Source of the DNA: JAAFHB01 sp963677935
Lineage (GTDB): Bacteria > Bacteroidota > Bacteroidia > Bacteroidales > Prolixibacteraceae
Direction: 5' to 3'
Assembly: GCA_963677935.2 (NCBI GenBank)
Contig: CAXXEH010000002.1
Coordinates: forward strand, 69,749-133,748
DNA length: 64,000 nucleotides
Below the pieces are notes generated by a model. That model was given only the letters and a program-made list of their open reading frames with translations, made no database searches and was not told where the DNA came from. Of this stretch, positions 52,300 through 61,566 are shown one piece after another (the stretch's first letter is position 1; every line of letters begins with the position of its first letter). The position numbers and the translations under genes are program-made.

Positions 52300-54504
52300 T
52301 TATTCGATGATTGTTTCTCTTCTGCTTAAAGTTGGCTCAGTTGACCCAACCGATGCAGCAACTGCGCGAACCTCACACTTTCCTTTAGAATCGGGAATCT
52401 CAACGTTAAAAAAATAGGTGTTCTGACCTAAAGAGGGCACATTAAAGCGTTGACTTACTTTTTTAAGTTCATTTTTATTTTCATCCAAAAACGACAGCGT
52501 TAAAGTTCCTTCATGATCAACATATTCATCATTAATCATCATGACGGTAAATTCTCTTTTGGTTCCTCCCTTCATTTTTGGCTGCCAGAAATTAAGATAA
52601 ACTCCAAGGGGCTTGAATGACTCGCGCACATAATCCTGAAAATAGGGTTCCAGAATCACCTTTTCAACATCAACGAAATTATCTGAAGTAAAGGCGTTTG
52701 AATTGCTGTACGTTAAATAGGTAAAATGCAAGACTCCCGCAAAGTTCCGGTAAGCACGCCAATATTCGGTCAATCCGGCAATATAGTAGGCATAAAATTT
52801 GAATACCTTATCCGGAGTTTGTTCTTTTCCAAGATAATGATCAAAAATCCTTTTGGTAAACATGGTTGGCTGGCCGTTACGGTTGACCCAAATCCAACCA
52901 TATTCATTGATGATGATGGGATGACCTGTCCTGACAAAATCACCCAAATCGGGAATTGCCAGCATTTGCTCCAGGTCGGCAGGTTTAAAAGATTGGTCTT
53001 TATTCCAATGGTAAAAACCTCGGTTAAATAAATAGGGATGATTCTCGACTGGATCGTTTGACCCGTTGGGTCGGTTAAAACTATTCTCCCAGGGACGATT
53101 CGAAATGTCAAGAGGCCTGACTGAGGGGATTATTTTGTCGTTAAACAGATCATCAAGGGTCTCATTGTTAGCATCCCATAGAACAACCGATGGATGATTC
53201 AAGCCATCCTTAAGCCATTCCTGGAATTGGCTGGTAAGTTCATCTGTGTTTTTATTTTTGAAATAGCTGTTTTGCATCAACAAAGTCCAGATCGCAAATT
53301 CATTTTGAATTAATAGTCCTGCCTCGTCGGCTATTTCAAACCACCTTTCCGGGACTGGTCCAATACAAAAACGAAATGAATTCCAGTTCATCAACTTTGG
53401 AGTATCAACAAGTAGTTTTTGAAGCCATTTCTCATTCCAGGGTAAAGCGTTACACAAGGAATCTTCGAAAAAACGGTGCAAAGTTATATTTGAGCCTCTT
53501 AGATAGATAATTTTTCCATTTAGGTAAGCTCTTTTTGTAGCTGTTTCGAATTTAAATTCCCTCATCCCAAAACGGGTTACCATTTTATCTCCGCCAGTAT
53601 TGGTTTCGGCGACATATAAAAATGGGGATTCCGGCGACCATAGTTTCATATCCGGAATATCAATGGTATCCAATGCCACGATTTCCTCCCCTTTGTTGAG
53701 GTGAATAATTTTGCTTTTAAAGGTACTTACGGCTTTTCTTTCCTTCCATGTATAAACTTTATGACTGAGATTAAAACTTGTCGTTCCTCCGTAATTTTTT
53801 ATTTTCGTTTGAATTATTGCCTTTGACTTCCAAATCAAGGGAGCAACCTGAACATATTCAATTACCGGATTGTTGGTCAAAATCAGTGATACATTGTCAT
53901 ATAAACCTGGTGTCCATTTCGCTTTCTCAAAATCAATAATAAAGTTGACCTTTTTTGGCAACATTCCGGGATGTGCTCCAACCCTTATTAATAATTCATT
54001 TGTGCCAGGTTTTATTGATCCTGTTGCATCATAAACTTTTGAGGTGTAGCAGCCATCATTTTCACCCAACAGATGGCCATTGAGCCACACTTTAGAACCG
54101 AACTGGGCCTTGTTTACCTTCACAAATGCTTTTTGAGTCGTTTTATCAACAACAAAACTTCTTCGGTACCAGAAAAAATTCCGTTTCTGGTTTGAACCAC
54201 CTGCATTGGGGTCATATATACTTGGTTTGACAATGTTTATCCTATCCCATACCATTTCAGGGGATTCATATTCATCCACATTTGGAAACGAAGGAATTGA
54301 CATATTGACAAGGCCGGGAACATTTACCGTATGATTGAATTTTGTGGGTACATCCAAAGAGTCAAGACTCTCTTCGATCTGCCACGCTCCATTTAATGAA
54401 ATTTCATTTCTTAAAATTCCGATCTGGGCCACCAGGTACTTTTCGGAAGAAAGGACCATGAGCACTAACAATATGGCAACTTTTTGTATTATCATACTAA
54501 ACAA
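52300..54504 (-). CDS. Glycoside hydrolase family 2 enzyme
   Basis: A 734-residue exported enzyme with a signal peptide (VAILLVLMVLSSEKYLVAQ). The domains are a jelly roll (FVVDKTTQKAFVKVNKAQFGSKVWLNGHLLGENDG), an immunoglobulin-like domain and a TIM barrel. The barrel has NHPSVVLWDANNET (acid/base Glu in NNE) and HPIIINEYGWIW (nucleophile Glu in NEYG). The family includes beta-galactosidases, glucuronidases and mannosidases. The WDANNE motif replaces the common WSxGNE and suggests a less typical substrate. It lies 18 nt after the GH28-like gene and 12 nt before the last gene. Confidence 0.85.
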   Translation of the reverse strand: MFSMIIQKVAILLVLMVLSSEKYLVAQIGILRNEISLNGAWQIEESLDSLDVPTKFNHTVNVPGLVNMSIPSFPNVDEYESPEMVWDRINIVKPSIYDPNAGGSNQKRNFFWYRRSFVVDKTTQKAFVKVNKAQFGSKVWLNGHLLGENDGCYTSKVYDATGSIKPGTNELLIRVGAHPGMLPKKVNFIIDFEKAKWTPGLYDNVSLILTNNPVIEYVQVAPLIWKSKAIIQTKIKNYGGTTSFNLSHKVYTWKERKAVSTFKSKIIHLNKGEEIVALDTIDIPDMKLWSPESPFLYVAETNTGGDKMVTRFGMREFKFETATKRAYLNGKIIYLRGSNITLHRFFEDSLCNALPWNEKWLQKLLVDTPKLMNWNSFRFCIGPVPERWFEIADEAGLLIQNEFAIWTLLMQNSYFKNKNTDELTSQFQEWLKDGLNHPSVVLWDANNETLDDLFNDKIIPSVRPLDISNRPWENSFNRPNGSNDPVENHPYLFNRGFYHWNKDQSFKPADLEQMLAIPDLGDFVRTGHPIIINEYGWIWVNRNGQPTMFTKRIFDHYLGKEQTPDKVFKFYAYYIAGLTEYWRAYRNFAGVLHFTYLTYSNSNAFTSDNFVDVEKVILEPYFQDYVRESFKPLGVYLNFWQPKMKGGTKREFTVMMINDEYVDHEGTLTLSFLDENKNELKKVSQRFNVPSLGQNTYFFNVEIPDSKGKCEVRAVAASVGSTEPTLSRRETIIE

Positions 54505-54522
54505 AATTATCTCAGAACTATT

Positions 54523-56007
54523 CTACTGTTTTCTTAATCCGGTGAGGTCAGATTCAATGCTGATTTTCCCGTTACCAGGATCAACTTTAGCGGAGAAGTT
54601 GTCATAAAGTTCAATATTGGAGGAGGTTTTCAGCAGAACCTCCTTGTTATCGATGGTGTTCGTCACCAGTTCCATTATTCCTTTCTGGTTGAAAACGCAT
54701 CCATAAATATTGATTTTGGTTTTCAAATAGTCGGGCATTGCTTTGTTGCCATGAAAGTAGATTCGGTTATTTTTAAAACTGGAATTGCAGATGGTCAGTA
54801 CATCGACAGGAGTCCCGATTGAAAGAAATTCCGTTGGTTGATTGTGGATTACGCGGATGTTATCAAAAACAAGTTGTTCTTGTTTTGGGATTTCCGCTCC
54901 CGGATAATAGGAACGGCTATATTTGTCGTTATCGAAATGGACAGAAAAGCCAATCCTTGGTTTTTCGAGGTAAATGTCCCGAAATACAACATTCCTTACA
55001 CCGGCTGTGTAAGTTACATCGGTCTGGACAACTCCCCAATTTATTCCATCAATCACCTGGTTGCCATTTTCATGGGTAGGACGGGTGAGTGATTTATAGA
55101 CAATCCCGTCAGGTTTGGCCTGAACACGATAAATCCGTCCGTTTGAAACCACGGCATCTGACTGTTGCACTTCCATGCCAGGTTTCCAGTCAATCCAGGC
55201 CCCCGCCAGAATGCGACAAAAATAACCGACGGGTTTTTTACTATCGGCAAGGTCGTGGCAATTTTCAACAACACCATCTTCGATCCATCCCAATTCCGGA
55301 TTGCCGACCGAATAATCGTGGGCATTTAGTGCAACGGCATCATCGAAGGTTTGAAATATCCCGTTACTGATTGTGAAACGCTTGCCCCTTCCCAAATGAA
55401 TCCCATCCTTATCTCCTTTGATAATTACATCATTGATAATAATATCCTCAAATGTACAAACGTGAATTCCATACTGTAATTTACCAATATCCAAACACCG
55501 AAAGCGTTCTATACGTAAATCTTTGACATAGAAAAAAGCTAATTGACCGTGCAATCCATAAGCCTCTTCGAACTTGCGAACATCCATGCCATTTACGATA
55601 ACATTCAAGCCTTCGATGGAAATATTTTGGTCGTACGTTTTAGTTCGCGCCCCTTTATTAATTAGCACGTGTGAAAAGGCCCCTTTCTCATCAACCTTTT
55701 TAAGAAAAATATTATTACCAAAGATCACAGAGGTATTACTACCGATATAAACAGTGCCTGCCATCTTGTAGGTTCCCGGTTTGCTTACGGTAATTGTTCC
55801 AGTCAGATCGACTGCCTGTTGCAGTGCATTTGTATTTTCAATTCCACTTGCTTCAGGCGAGAAACCAAAATCGGCGGCATTTACAAAACCGGTATTGAAT
55901 GGTTTTCCACCTTTTGTGGTTTTCTCACCAGGGTTACCCATCCCAATGGTAACATATGATGAAATTATTAATGTGAGAACAAATAATATGAATTTTCTTG
56001 ATTTCAT
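54523..56007 (-). CDS. GH28-like (polygalacturonase-fold) beta-helix enzyme
   Basis: A 494-residue exported protein with a signal peptide (KFILFVLTLIISSYVTIG). It opens like pectinases (VNAADFGFSPEASGIENTNALQQAVD). Beta-helix rungs include the acidic pair regions GDKDGIHLGRGKRFTISNG and FDDAVALNAHD, comparable to the NTDG and GDD motifs of GH28. It lacks a clean G-H-G motif, so it may hydrolyse a modified galacturonan or another uronic-acid polymer. It is embedded in the SusC/D-led operon with 18-31 nt spacing on both sides. Confidence 0.7.
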   Translation of the reverse strand: MKSRKFILFVLTLIISSYVTIGMGNPGEKTTKGGKPFNTGFVNAADFGFSPEASGIENTNALQQAVDLTGTITVSKPGTYKMAGTVYIGSNTSVIFGNNIFLKKVDEKGAFSHVLINKGARTKTYDQNISIEGLNVIVNGMDVRKFEEAYGLHGQLAFFYVKDLRIERFRCLDIGKLQYGIHVCTFEDIIINDVIIKGDKDGIHLGRGKRFTISNGIFQTFDDAVALNAHDYSVGNPELGWIEDGVVENCHDLADSKKPVGYFCRILAGAWIDWKPGMEVQQSDAVVSNGRIYRVQAKPDGIVYKSLTRPTHENGNQVIDGINWGVVQTDVTYTAGVRNVVFRDIYLEKPRIGFSVHFDNDKYSRSYYPGAEIPKQEQLVFDNIRVIHNQPTEFLSIGTPVDVLTICNSSFKNNRIYFHGNKAMPDYLKTKINIYGCVFNQKGIMELVTNTIDNKEVLLKTSSNIELYDNFSAKVDPGNGKISIESDLTGLRKQ

Positions 56008-56038
56008 TTCGATTTATGAATTTTCAGTTATGGCTTTT

Positions 56039-57307
56039 TTAAATCTGAATTCCGTTAAACTCTTTGACGGCCTCCATCATTGCTGCCAGGTTATCGATTG
56101 GAACATTTGCCTGAATATTGTGAACAGTTGTAAAGACAAATCCTCCATCTTTGGCAAAAATTTCACAATTCTGTAATACCTGTTTTTTCACCGCTTCGGG
56201 AGTACCAAACGAAAGCATTTTTTGAGTATCAATCCCTCCGCCCCAAAATACAATATCTTTGCCGTAATTATTTTTTAGATTACCCGGATCCATCCCTTTG
56301 GCATTTATCTGTACAGGATTGATAATGTCGATACCGGCTTCAATAAATAGTGGCATGAACGACTCAATTGCTCCGCAGGAGTGTTTGAAACTTTTCCATT
56401 CCGTATTTTTATGGATCCAATCATTAATTCTTTTGTAATAAGGAAGGTACAGTTCTCTGAACTGATCGGGAGAGCAGAACGTAGAATCTTGTGTACCGAA
56501 ATCGGTGCCACAAATAAAAGCAGCATCAATCTTATTCCCAATCCGCTGATAGATTTTGGCATAGTTGGTCAAAGCGAGTTCTGTCTGTTTCTCGAAGATT
56601 GCATGGATATAATCGGGACGCATTACAGTACTCATATACCATTCAGCCACATCGCGAATCCCTTTGGGGTGTTTCAGATTCATCCCCGGAACTAATGCAA
56701 TATCCCCCAAAGCTGTACCCCCAAGGCTGGCAATAATCCCTTTCCCGGATGCAGATAGCTGATTGACCGTTCTTTCCCAGTAGTCAAGGGTTTCGTTATC
56801 TATTTCACCAAACTCTTCCAGATTATCCTTTGCATTGAGCTTTGCTTCATCGATAGGTTCCTGACGGATGATTGCGTCAAAGAAATAGCCTGTTTTTGGC
56901 ATTCGTGCGCTGGGCGGAACGGTTATGTCGCCTTGCGGATAGATGAGCAAACCTCCATCTTCTGCCATGGTATAATTAAAATCGACCGGAACCAGCAATT
57001 CTTGTCCCCAATTGGAGGTGAAAGGTTTCCATTGGCATTCGTTATTGGCGAACCCTAATAAATTGCCTTTCCCATAGGCGCCAACCACATCAATACCCAT
57101 CACTTCACTCAACTCCTCGTCAACTTCACCTAGCATCTGAAAGGGTTCCACCACTTTCACAGGGCGGTCTTCAAGACCGTAATAATTTCTAAGGTTTTTC
57201 ACTGCCAAACAATGGATGCCAGTAACGCCAGTTCCGCCAAAATCAATAACCAAACGCTCCGGTTGTTGATGGTTTAGTGTTTTCTTTAAATTTTTCCTTG
57301 AGTTCAT
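56039..57307 (-). CDS. URO-D superfamily protein (methyltransferase-like), copy 2
   Basis: A 422-residue cytosolic TIM-barrel protein. It shares with copy 1 the zinc-type motif FKHSCGA (His309, Cys311) and a His396 in TTVHNIQA at the place of the third ligand. It contains NPVQINAKGMDP and FWGGGIDTQKML in common with the methyltransferase branch. The chain is about 85 residues longer than copy 1. Its presence within a polysaccharide operon suggests action on a sugar-derived or O-methyl group, but the reaction is unknown. Flanking spacers are about 30 nt. Confidence 0.8.
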   Translation of the reverse strand: MNSRKNLKKTLNHQQPERLVIDFGGTGVTGIHCLAVKNLRNYYGLEDRPVKVVEPFQMLGEVDEELSEVMGIDVVGAYGKGNLLGFANNECQWKPFTSNWGQELLVPVDFNYTMAEDGGLLIYPQGDITVPPSARMPKTGYFFDAIIRQEPIDEAKLNAKDNLEEFGEIDNETLDYWERTVNQLSASGKGIIASLGGTALGDIALVPGMNLKHPKGIRDVAEWYMSTVMRPDYIHAIFEKQTELALTNYAKIYQRIGNKIDAAFICGTDFGTQDSTFCSPDQFRELYLPYYKRINDWIHKNTEWKSFKHSCGAIESFMPLFIEAGIDIINPVQINAKGMDPGNLKNNYGKDIVFWGGGIDTQKMLSFGTPEAVKKQVLQNCEIFAKDGGFVFTTVHNIQANVPIDNLAAMMEAVKEFNGIQI

Positions 57308-57337
57308 TATCCAATAAATTTTGATATTATACTTTAG

Positions 57338-58828
57338 TTAAGGCATTGCCGGTAAATTCCACCCTTCCCGGTAGGTATGTTTAATGTACTCATTAGCTTG
57401 TTCCAATGCGTTGAATCTGGCAAATTGTTTGTTAAAATGTGGATGACCATCGATTACTTTAAATTCATTTAAGGCCATGATTTTCAATTCTTCTGATGGT
57501 GAAATGTTTGTTATCCGCATTTTTTCCGCATCCCATTTCAGCGATTTATTCAATCCTTGTAATCTGATTGCCAAAACACCAAGTAATACCATTTCGTTGA
57601 AAGGTCCTGAAAAGGCAAAATTGGATGTGCTTTCCACCCTGCTTTCCGGTGATTCTTTACATGCACGTATCCAGTCCTTTTCGTGAGGTCCGTCAACATA
57701 CCCGATTGCTCCGGGAATACGGCGCAGGTAAGGTGTAACTGTTGGTATTCGGCCCGAAACCAGATGGTTTTTAAATCCTCCGCATCCGCAAATCAGGGTA
57801 TCTTTCGATCCAACAAAAATGCAACCACCCAATCCATCAGCCATAAGATTTTCACCCTCAGGAAGAAGTTCCGATACATTAGGGATTAAACCGCCATCGT
57901 ACCAGTAAACTTTAACTGCCGGCATGGCCACTTTTGCCAGATTATCACGGGCAGGAAAGGTGAACTCAACGGTCTCGGCTTGAGGCGCTGATTCAGAGTT
58001 TATTAAAGTAGAACATCCGCGCACTTTTTCAGGATATCCGAGTTTTAACGACTGATAAACAGGATCCAAAACATGGCAGGCCATATCTCCGAAAGCTCCT
58101 GTTCCGAAATCCCACCAACCGCGCCAGTTCCACGGAGTATAAATGTCATTATACGGTCTCATAGGCGCAGAACCAATAAATTGATTCCAATCCAAAGTCT
58201 TAGGCGTTGGCATTACCTGGGTTGGACGCTGGAGTCCTTGTGGCCATATAGGACGATCGGTCCAGGCATGTACCTCTTTAACCTCTCCAATTTCGCCGTT
58301 CCATATCCATTCGCAAAGCTGACGGACTCCATCCCCAGAATTGCCCTGATTTCCCATCTGGGTTGCCACCTTATGTTTGGCTGCCAGTTTTGTCAGTAAT
58401 CGTGATTCATAAACTGAATGAGTAAGTGGTTTTTGACAATAAACGTGTTTCCCAAGTGATATTGCATTTGCAGCAACAATGGCATGTGAATGGTCGGCAG
58501 TTGCGATCATTACCCCATCAATTGAACTACCCAATTCATCGAACATCTTACGCCAGTCCCAGTATTTTTTCGCATTGGGGAATTCTTTAAAACACTTATC
58601 AGCATATTTCCAATCCACATCGCATAAACCTATAATATTCTCCTGCGACATTCCAACAAGATTTGGATGACCTTTTCCGCCAACTCCAATACCGACAATG
58701 TTCATTTTGTCGCTTGGAGCTTTATGACCTAACCCGCTGACTGAAAAACAAGGTATAATGGAGATTCCTGAAGTTGCAATTGCAGTGTTTTTCAAAAAAA
58801 TCCTGCGTGGAGTTTTAATGTTTTCCAT
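57338..58828 (-). CDS. Gfo/Idh/MocA family oxidoreductase, exported
   Basis: A 496-residue protein with a Tat-like signal (TPRRIFLKNTAIATSGISII), a Rossmann motif (NIVGIGVGGKGHPNLV), IDGVMIATADHSHAIVA and the hallmark YCQKPLTHSV (about 131-140). There Gln replaces the Glu of EKP, but the catalytic-type lysine is kept. The C-terminal domain has GAFGDMACHVLDPVY, with Asp and His near the substrate. It should be a periplasmic NAD(P)-dependent sugar oxidoreductase or NAD-dependent glycosidase. The next gene upstream, DUF1080, is a frequent partner in keto-sugar degradation. Confidence 0.87.
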   Translation of the reverse strand: MENIKTPRRIFLKNTAIATSGISIIPCFSVSGLGHKAPSDKMNIVGIGVGGKGHPNLVGMSQENIIGLCDVDWKYADKCFKEFPNAKKYWDWRKMFDELGSSIDGVMIATADHSHAIVAANAISLGKHVYCQKPLTHSVYESRLLTKLAAKHKVATQMGNQGNSGDGVRQLCEWIWNGEIGEVKEVHAWTDRPIWPQGLQRPTQVMPTPKTLDWNQFIGSAPMRPYNDIYTPWNWRGWWDFGTGAFGDMACHVLDPVYQSLKLGYPEKVRGCSTLINSESAPQAETVEFTFPARDNLAKVAMPAVKVYWYDGGLIPNVSELLPEGENLMADGLGGCIFVGSKDTLICGCGGFKNHLVSGRIPTVTPYLRRIPGAIGYVDGPHEKDWIRACKESPESRVESTSNFAFSGPFNEMVLLGVLAIRLQGLNKSLKWDAEKMRITNISPSEELKIMALNEFKVIDGHPHFNKQFARFNALEQANEYIKHTYREGWNLPAMP

Positions 58829-58847
58829 CTGAATATTATATTTATAG

Positions 58848-59612
58848 TTAATTAATTTCTTTTAGTTTAATATTCCGAAACCATACCTTTGTTCCGTGAT
58901 TTTGAAGTGAGATAAATCCCTCATCAAATTTACCGTAATCGGGGAAACTTGCCCATTTGCCGCTATCTCGAAGCTTTTTCCACTCATCGCAATATTTTTC
59001 ATATTCTACAACTATCACCCCATTAATCATTTGGGATACATGGTTTCCATGGACCACAAGCAGCAGGTGATTCCATTCGCCTATTGGTTTGGAAGGCAGC
59101 GATTTAGGAGGGTACATTGCATAGTTGGCGCCGCAGATCTGCCAATCTTTTAAAGGATCGGGCCAGTTGTCCTGATCAATAATCTGAAATTCAGGGCCTG
59201 TCTCATATGGATATTTGTATTTGTGATTTTCTGAAATTTGGAATATAATTCCACTGTTAGTCCCCTTCATCAGTTTGAAATCGACGCTAAGGGCAAAATT
59301 ACGGTATTTTTTATTTGTAATAATATCCTGACTTTCAGCGCCACCTTTGGTTGTGGTCGTAAAAACTCCATCTTCAATGATCCAGCAGTCGGCAAAACCC
59401 TTTAAATTGTACCCATGCCAGCCACTTGTTGTTTTACCGTCAAAGAGAAGTTTCCATCCATTTTCTTGCTCAAAAGGTGTGAGTGTATTCTGTTTGGCCG
59501 ATTGATCGATCTGACGATAAAGAGTTAAAGGATCTGCTTTTTTTGCAGGAGTAAATGAGACCATCAAAATGAGACCCAGACACAATAGTATTGCAAAAGT
59601 TTGATTTTTCAT
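58848..59612 (-). CDS. DUF1080 (3-keto-disaccharide hydrolase-like) secreted protein
   Basis: A 254-residue exported protein with a signal peptide (FAILLCLGLILMVSFTPA) and one DUF1080 domain: WKLLFDGKTTSGWHGYN, FALSVDFKLMKGTNSGIIFQ, GEWNHLLLVVHGNHVSQMINGV, ISLQNHGTKVWFRNIKLKE. It has a concanavalin-like beta-sandwich fold. Family members hydrolyse 3-keto-glycosides after an oxidoreductase makes the keto sugar, matching the Gfo/Idh/MocA gene 19 nt downstream. It is separated from SusD by 213 bp with a hairpin. Confidence 0.88.
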   Translation of the reverse strand: MKNQTFAILLCLGLILMVSFTPAKKADPLTLYRQIDQSAKQNTLTPFEQENGWKLLFDGKTTSGWHGYNLKGFADCWIIEDGVFTTTTKGGAESQDIITNKKYRNFALSVDFKLMKGTNSGIIFQISENHKYKYPYETGPEFQIIDQDNWPDPLKDWQICGANYAMYPPKSLPSKPIGEWNHLLLVVHGNHVSQMINGVIVVEYEKYCDEWKKLRDSGKWASFPDYGKFDEGFISLQNHGTKVWFRNIKLKEIN

Positions 59613-59752
59613 CTTTCTTTAATATTTAAGAACCTTTGAATTGTGATTTTTGTCCCTGTACTTTAAATGAATAGATTTTTTTAATGTGAAAAGAGACGCA
59701 TTAAAAGTGTAACGATTCAAGTAAAAATACAATTAAAGCGTTGGTGTTTAGG

Positions 59753-59788
59753 ATAAACGCCTACCATTGGATTTTGGTAGGCGTTTAT
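59753..59788. terminator. Perfect hairpin between susD and the DUF1080 gene
   Basis: ATAAACGCCTACC (59753-59765) pairs exactly with GGTAGGCGTTTAT (59776-59788) over a 10-nt loop. It probably terminates or stabilises the SusC/SusD transcript. A palindrome CAGAATATTCTG (59807-59818) sits between it and the SusD stop. Confidence 0.7.
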
Positions 59789-59825
59789 TTAAACATCAAT
59801 ATTTTTCAGAATATTCTGTAATTGA

Positions 59826-61556
59826 TTAATATCCTGGGTTTTGCTCCATTATAGCTCCAGTATTGGCTTCAATTTCTCTACGCGGAATCGGCAATAGTTT
59901 CCATGCAGGATTGAATACAACACTATTATCCTTGAAATACCCATTATATTTATTCAATTGTTCAACTAATTTACCGGTTCTCATCAAGGTATTCAGTCTG
60001 AACTCTTCTCCATAAAGTTCTCTTGCCCTTTCATCCAGGATTAGGTCCATATTTACATCACCGGCAGTGACAGGGGTAGCGGATGCCCTGTTTCGAACTT
60101 CGTTAATATCGTTAGCGGCAGTTGCTGGATCGCCTTTTAATAAATAGGCCTCAGCACGTAATAAATAGGTTTCAGCCAGCCTCATGATATACCAGTCTTT
60201 GTAAGTTCTGCCATTATCATGCCATTTTTTACTAGTGGCGTCCTGAAATTTTCCGTAGTGAACAGCAGAAACAAATTTTTTAAATTGCGGCGTCGTACGC
60301 GGGGACCAAAGGGAGAGCGTTGATACATCACAATTTGTTTTTGTGATGGCCTGACCGTAAAAGGTACTGGCTGGATTGGTATAATACCAGGTACGTTGAA
60401 TATTGCATTGAGAGTTACGTATATCTTTATTAAAATCACCTTTGTATTTCCAGATCAGGGAATCAGCGTAACCGGTGGCAATCAGATAGCCAACTGGTCT
60501 GCCCATTAGGGTATCCTGTAAAAAATTGGTAACTCCATTTTTATCCTTTGCCTGCCATGGAATTGGACCCCACCATCGTTCCATTACAAAAGTTCCGCCA
60601 GAAATGTTAACATCAGTGTTATTCCCACCTTTAATATTTGGATCTTGTTCGATGTTCCAGATGGCCTCTTTATTCCCCTCTTTGAAATTAAAGTTGCCAT
60701 CCTGAAATAGGCAAAAATAGGTATCACTAAAGGGTTGTGCTGATCCTTTGTAGGTGTATCCAGAAAATTTAAAATTTGCCCATGTTCCAAATTTTGCCTT
60801 CATCAGGCTGTTTTTCCCATTTCCGATAACCAAAGTTGCTGCATCAATAGCACCCTGATAATCTTTTAAACTGATGTTTATTTCGCTTAACAAATGGTAG
60901 GCAGCTTCACGTGGTGCCCTTCCACCTACCATCTGATCAATGGTAGGCATATATTGCACTGCATCAGTAAGGTCTTTTTTACATTGCTGAAACACCTCAG
61001 TTTGTGTTGCCCTGACATAGTCGAATTTTGGAATTTTGGCCTCATTTAAAACCAGAGGTACTCCACCCCACATATTTGCCAGAAAATGATAAGCAAAAGC
61101 ACGTAGAAATTTGGCCTCACCCACAATGGCATTCTTCTCCGCTTGGGATGCCCAAACTGCAGTGGATTGATCGGCTCTGTCAATAATTACATTGGCTTGA
61201 GCAATCCATTTATACAACACACCCCACCATTTGCTCGCAAAACTGTTGTCTGCATTTAGTGTTGGCCAATAAAAATATTGAGTTTTAGTAGATGAGGTAT
61301 TGTTTTCAACATCTGCCAAATCAAGATCCAATCCCAATAAATCATAATTTTGGTAGTTATCACCCGCCGGGCCACCGCTATAAAGACCTGTACGAATCGA
61401 AAGGTAAACATTTGCCAGCGCCGACTCAAATTGTGTTTTATTGGTGTAGGAATTTTCAGGTGTGTAAAAGTCTTTGGGCGTCTCGATCAAAGACTCTGTA
61501 CACGAAATTGTAACCAATGTTACAAAAACGATGGATAAAAGGAGTATATTTTTCAT
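59826..61556 (-). CDS. RagB/SusD family nutrient-binding outer-membrane lipoprotein
   Basis: A 576-residue lipoprotein with a lipobox (VTISC, Cys19) and a SusD N-terminus TESLIETPKDFYTPENSYTNKTQFESALANVYLSI. The helical TPR-like core has AKFLRAFAYHFLANMWGGVPLV. The C-terminal block has RLAETYLLRAEAYLLKGDPATAANDINEVRNRA, ERARELYGEEFRLNTLMRTG and LLPIPRREIEANTG. It binds glycan at the cell surface with its SusC, which ends 10 nt upstream. The two SusD proteins in the window are divergent, implying different ligands. Confidence 0.95.
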   Translation of the reverse strand: MKNILLLSIVFVTLVTISCTESLIETPKDFYTPENSYTNKTQFESALANVYLSIRTGLYSGGPAGDNYQNYDLLGLDLDLADVENNTSSTKTQYFYWPTLNADNSFASKWWGVLYKWIAQANVIIDRADQSTAVWASQAEKNAIVGEAKFLRAFAYHFLANMWGGVPLVLNEAKIPKFDYVRATQTEVFQQCKKDLTDAVQYMPTIDQMVGGRAPREAAYHLLSEINISLKDYQGAIDAATLVIGNGKNSLMKAKFGTWANFKFSGYTYKGSAQPFSDTYFCLFQDGNFNFKEGNKEAIWNIEQDPNIKGGNNTDVNISGGTFVMERWWGPIPWQAKDKNGVTNFLQDTLMGRPVGYLIATGYADSLIWKYKGDFNKDIRNSQCNIQRTWYYTNPASTFYGQAITKTNCDVSTLSLWSPRTTPQFKKFVSAVHYGKFQDATSKKWHDNGRTYKDWYIMRLAETYLLRAEAYLLKGDPATAANDINEVRNRASATPVTAGDVNMDLILDERARELYGEEFRLNTLMRTGKLVEQLNKYNGYFKDNSVVFNPAWKLLPIPRREIEANTGAIMEQNPGY

Positions 61557-61566
61557 TTTTGCAATT

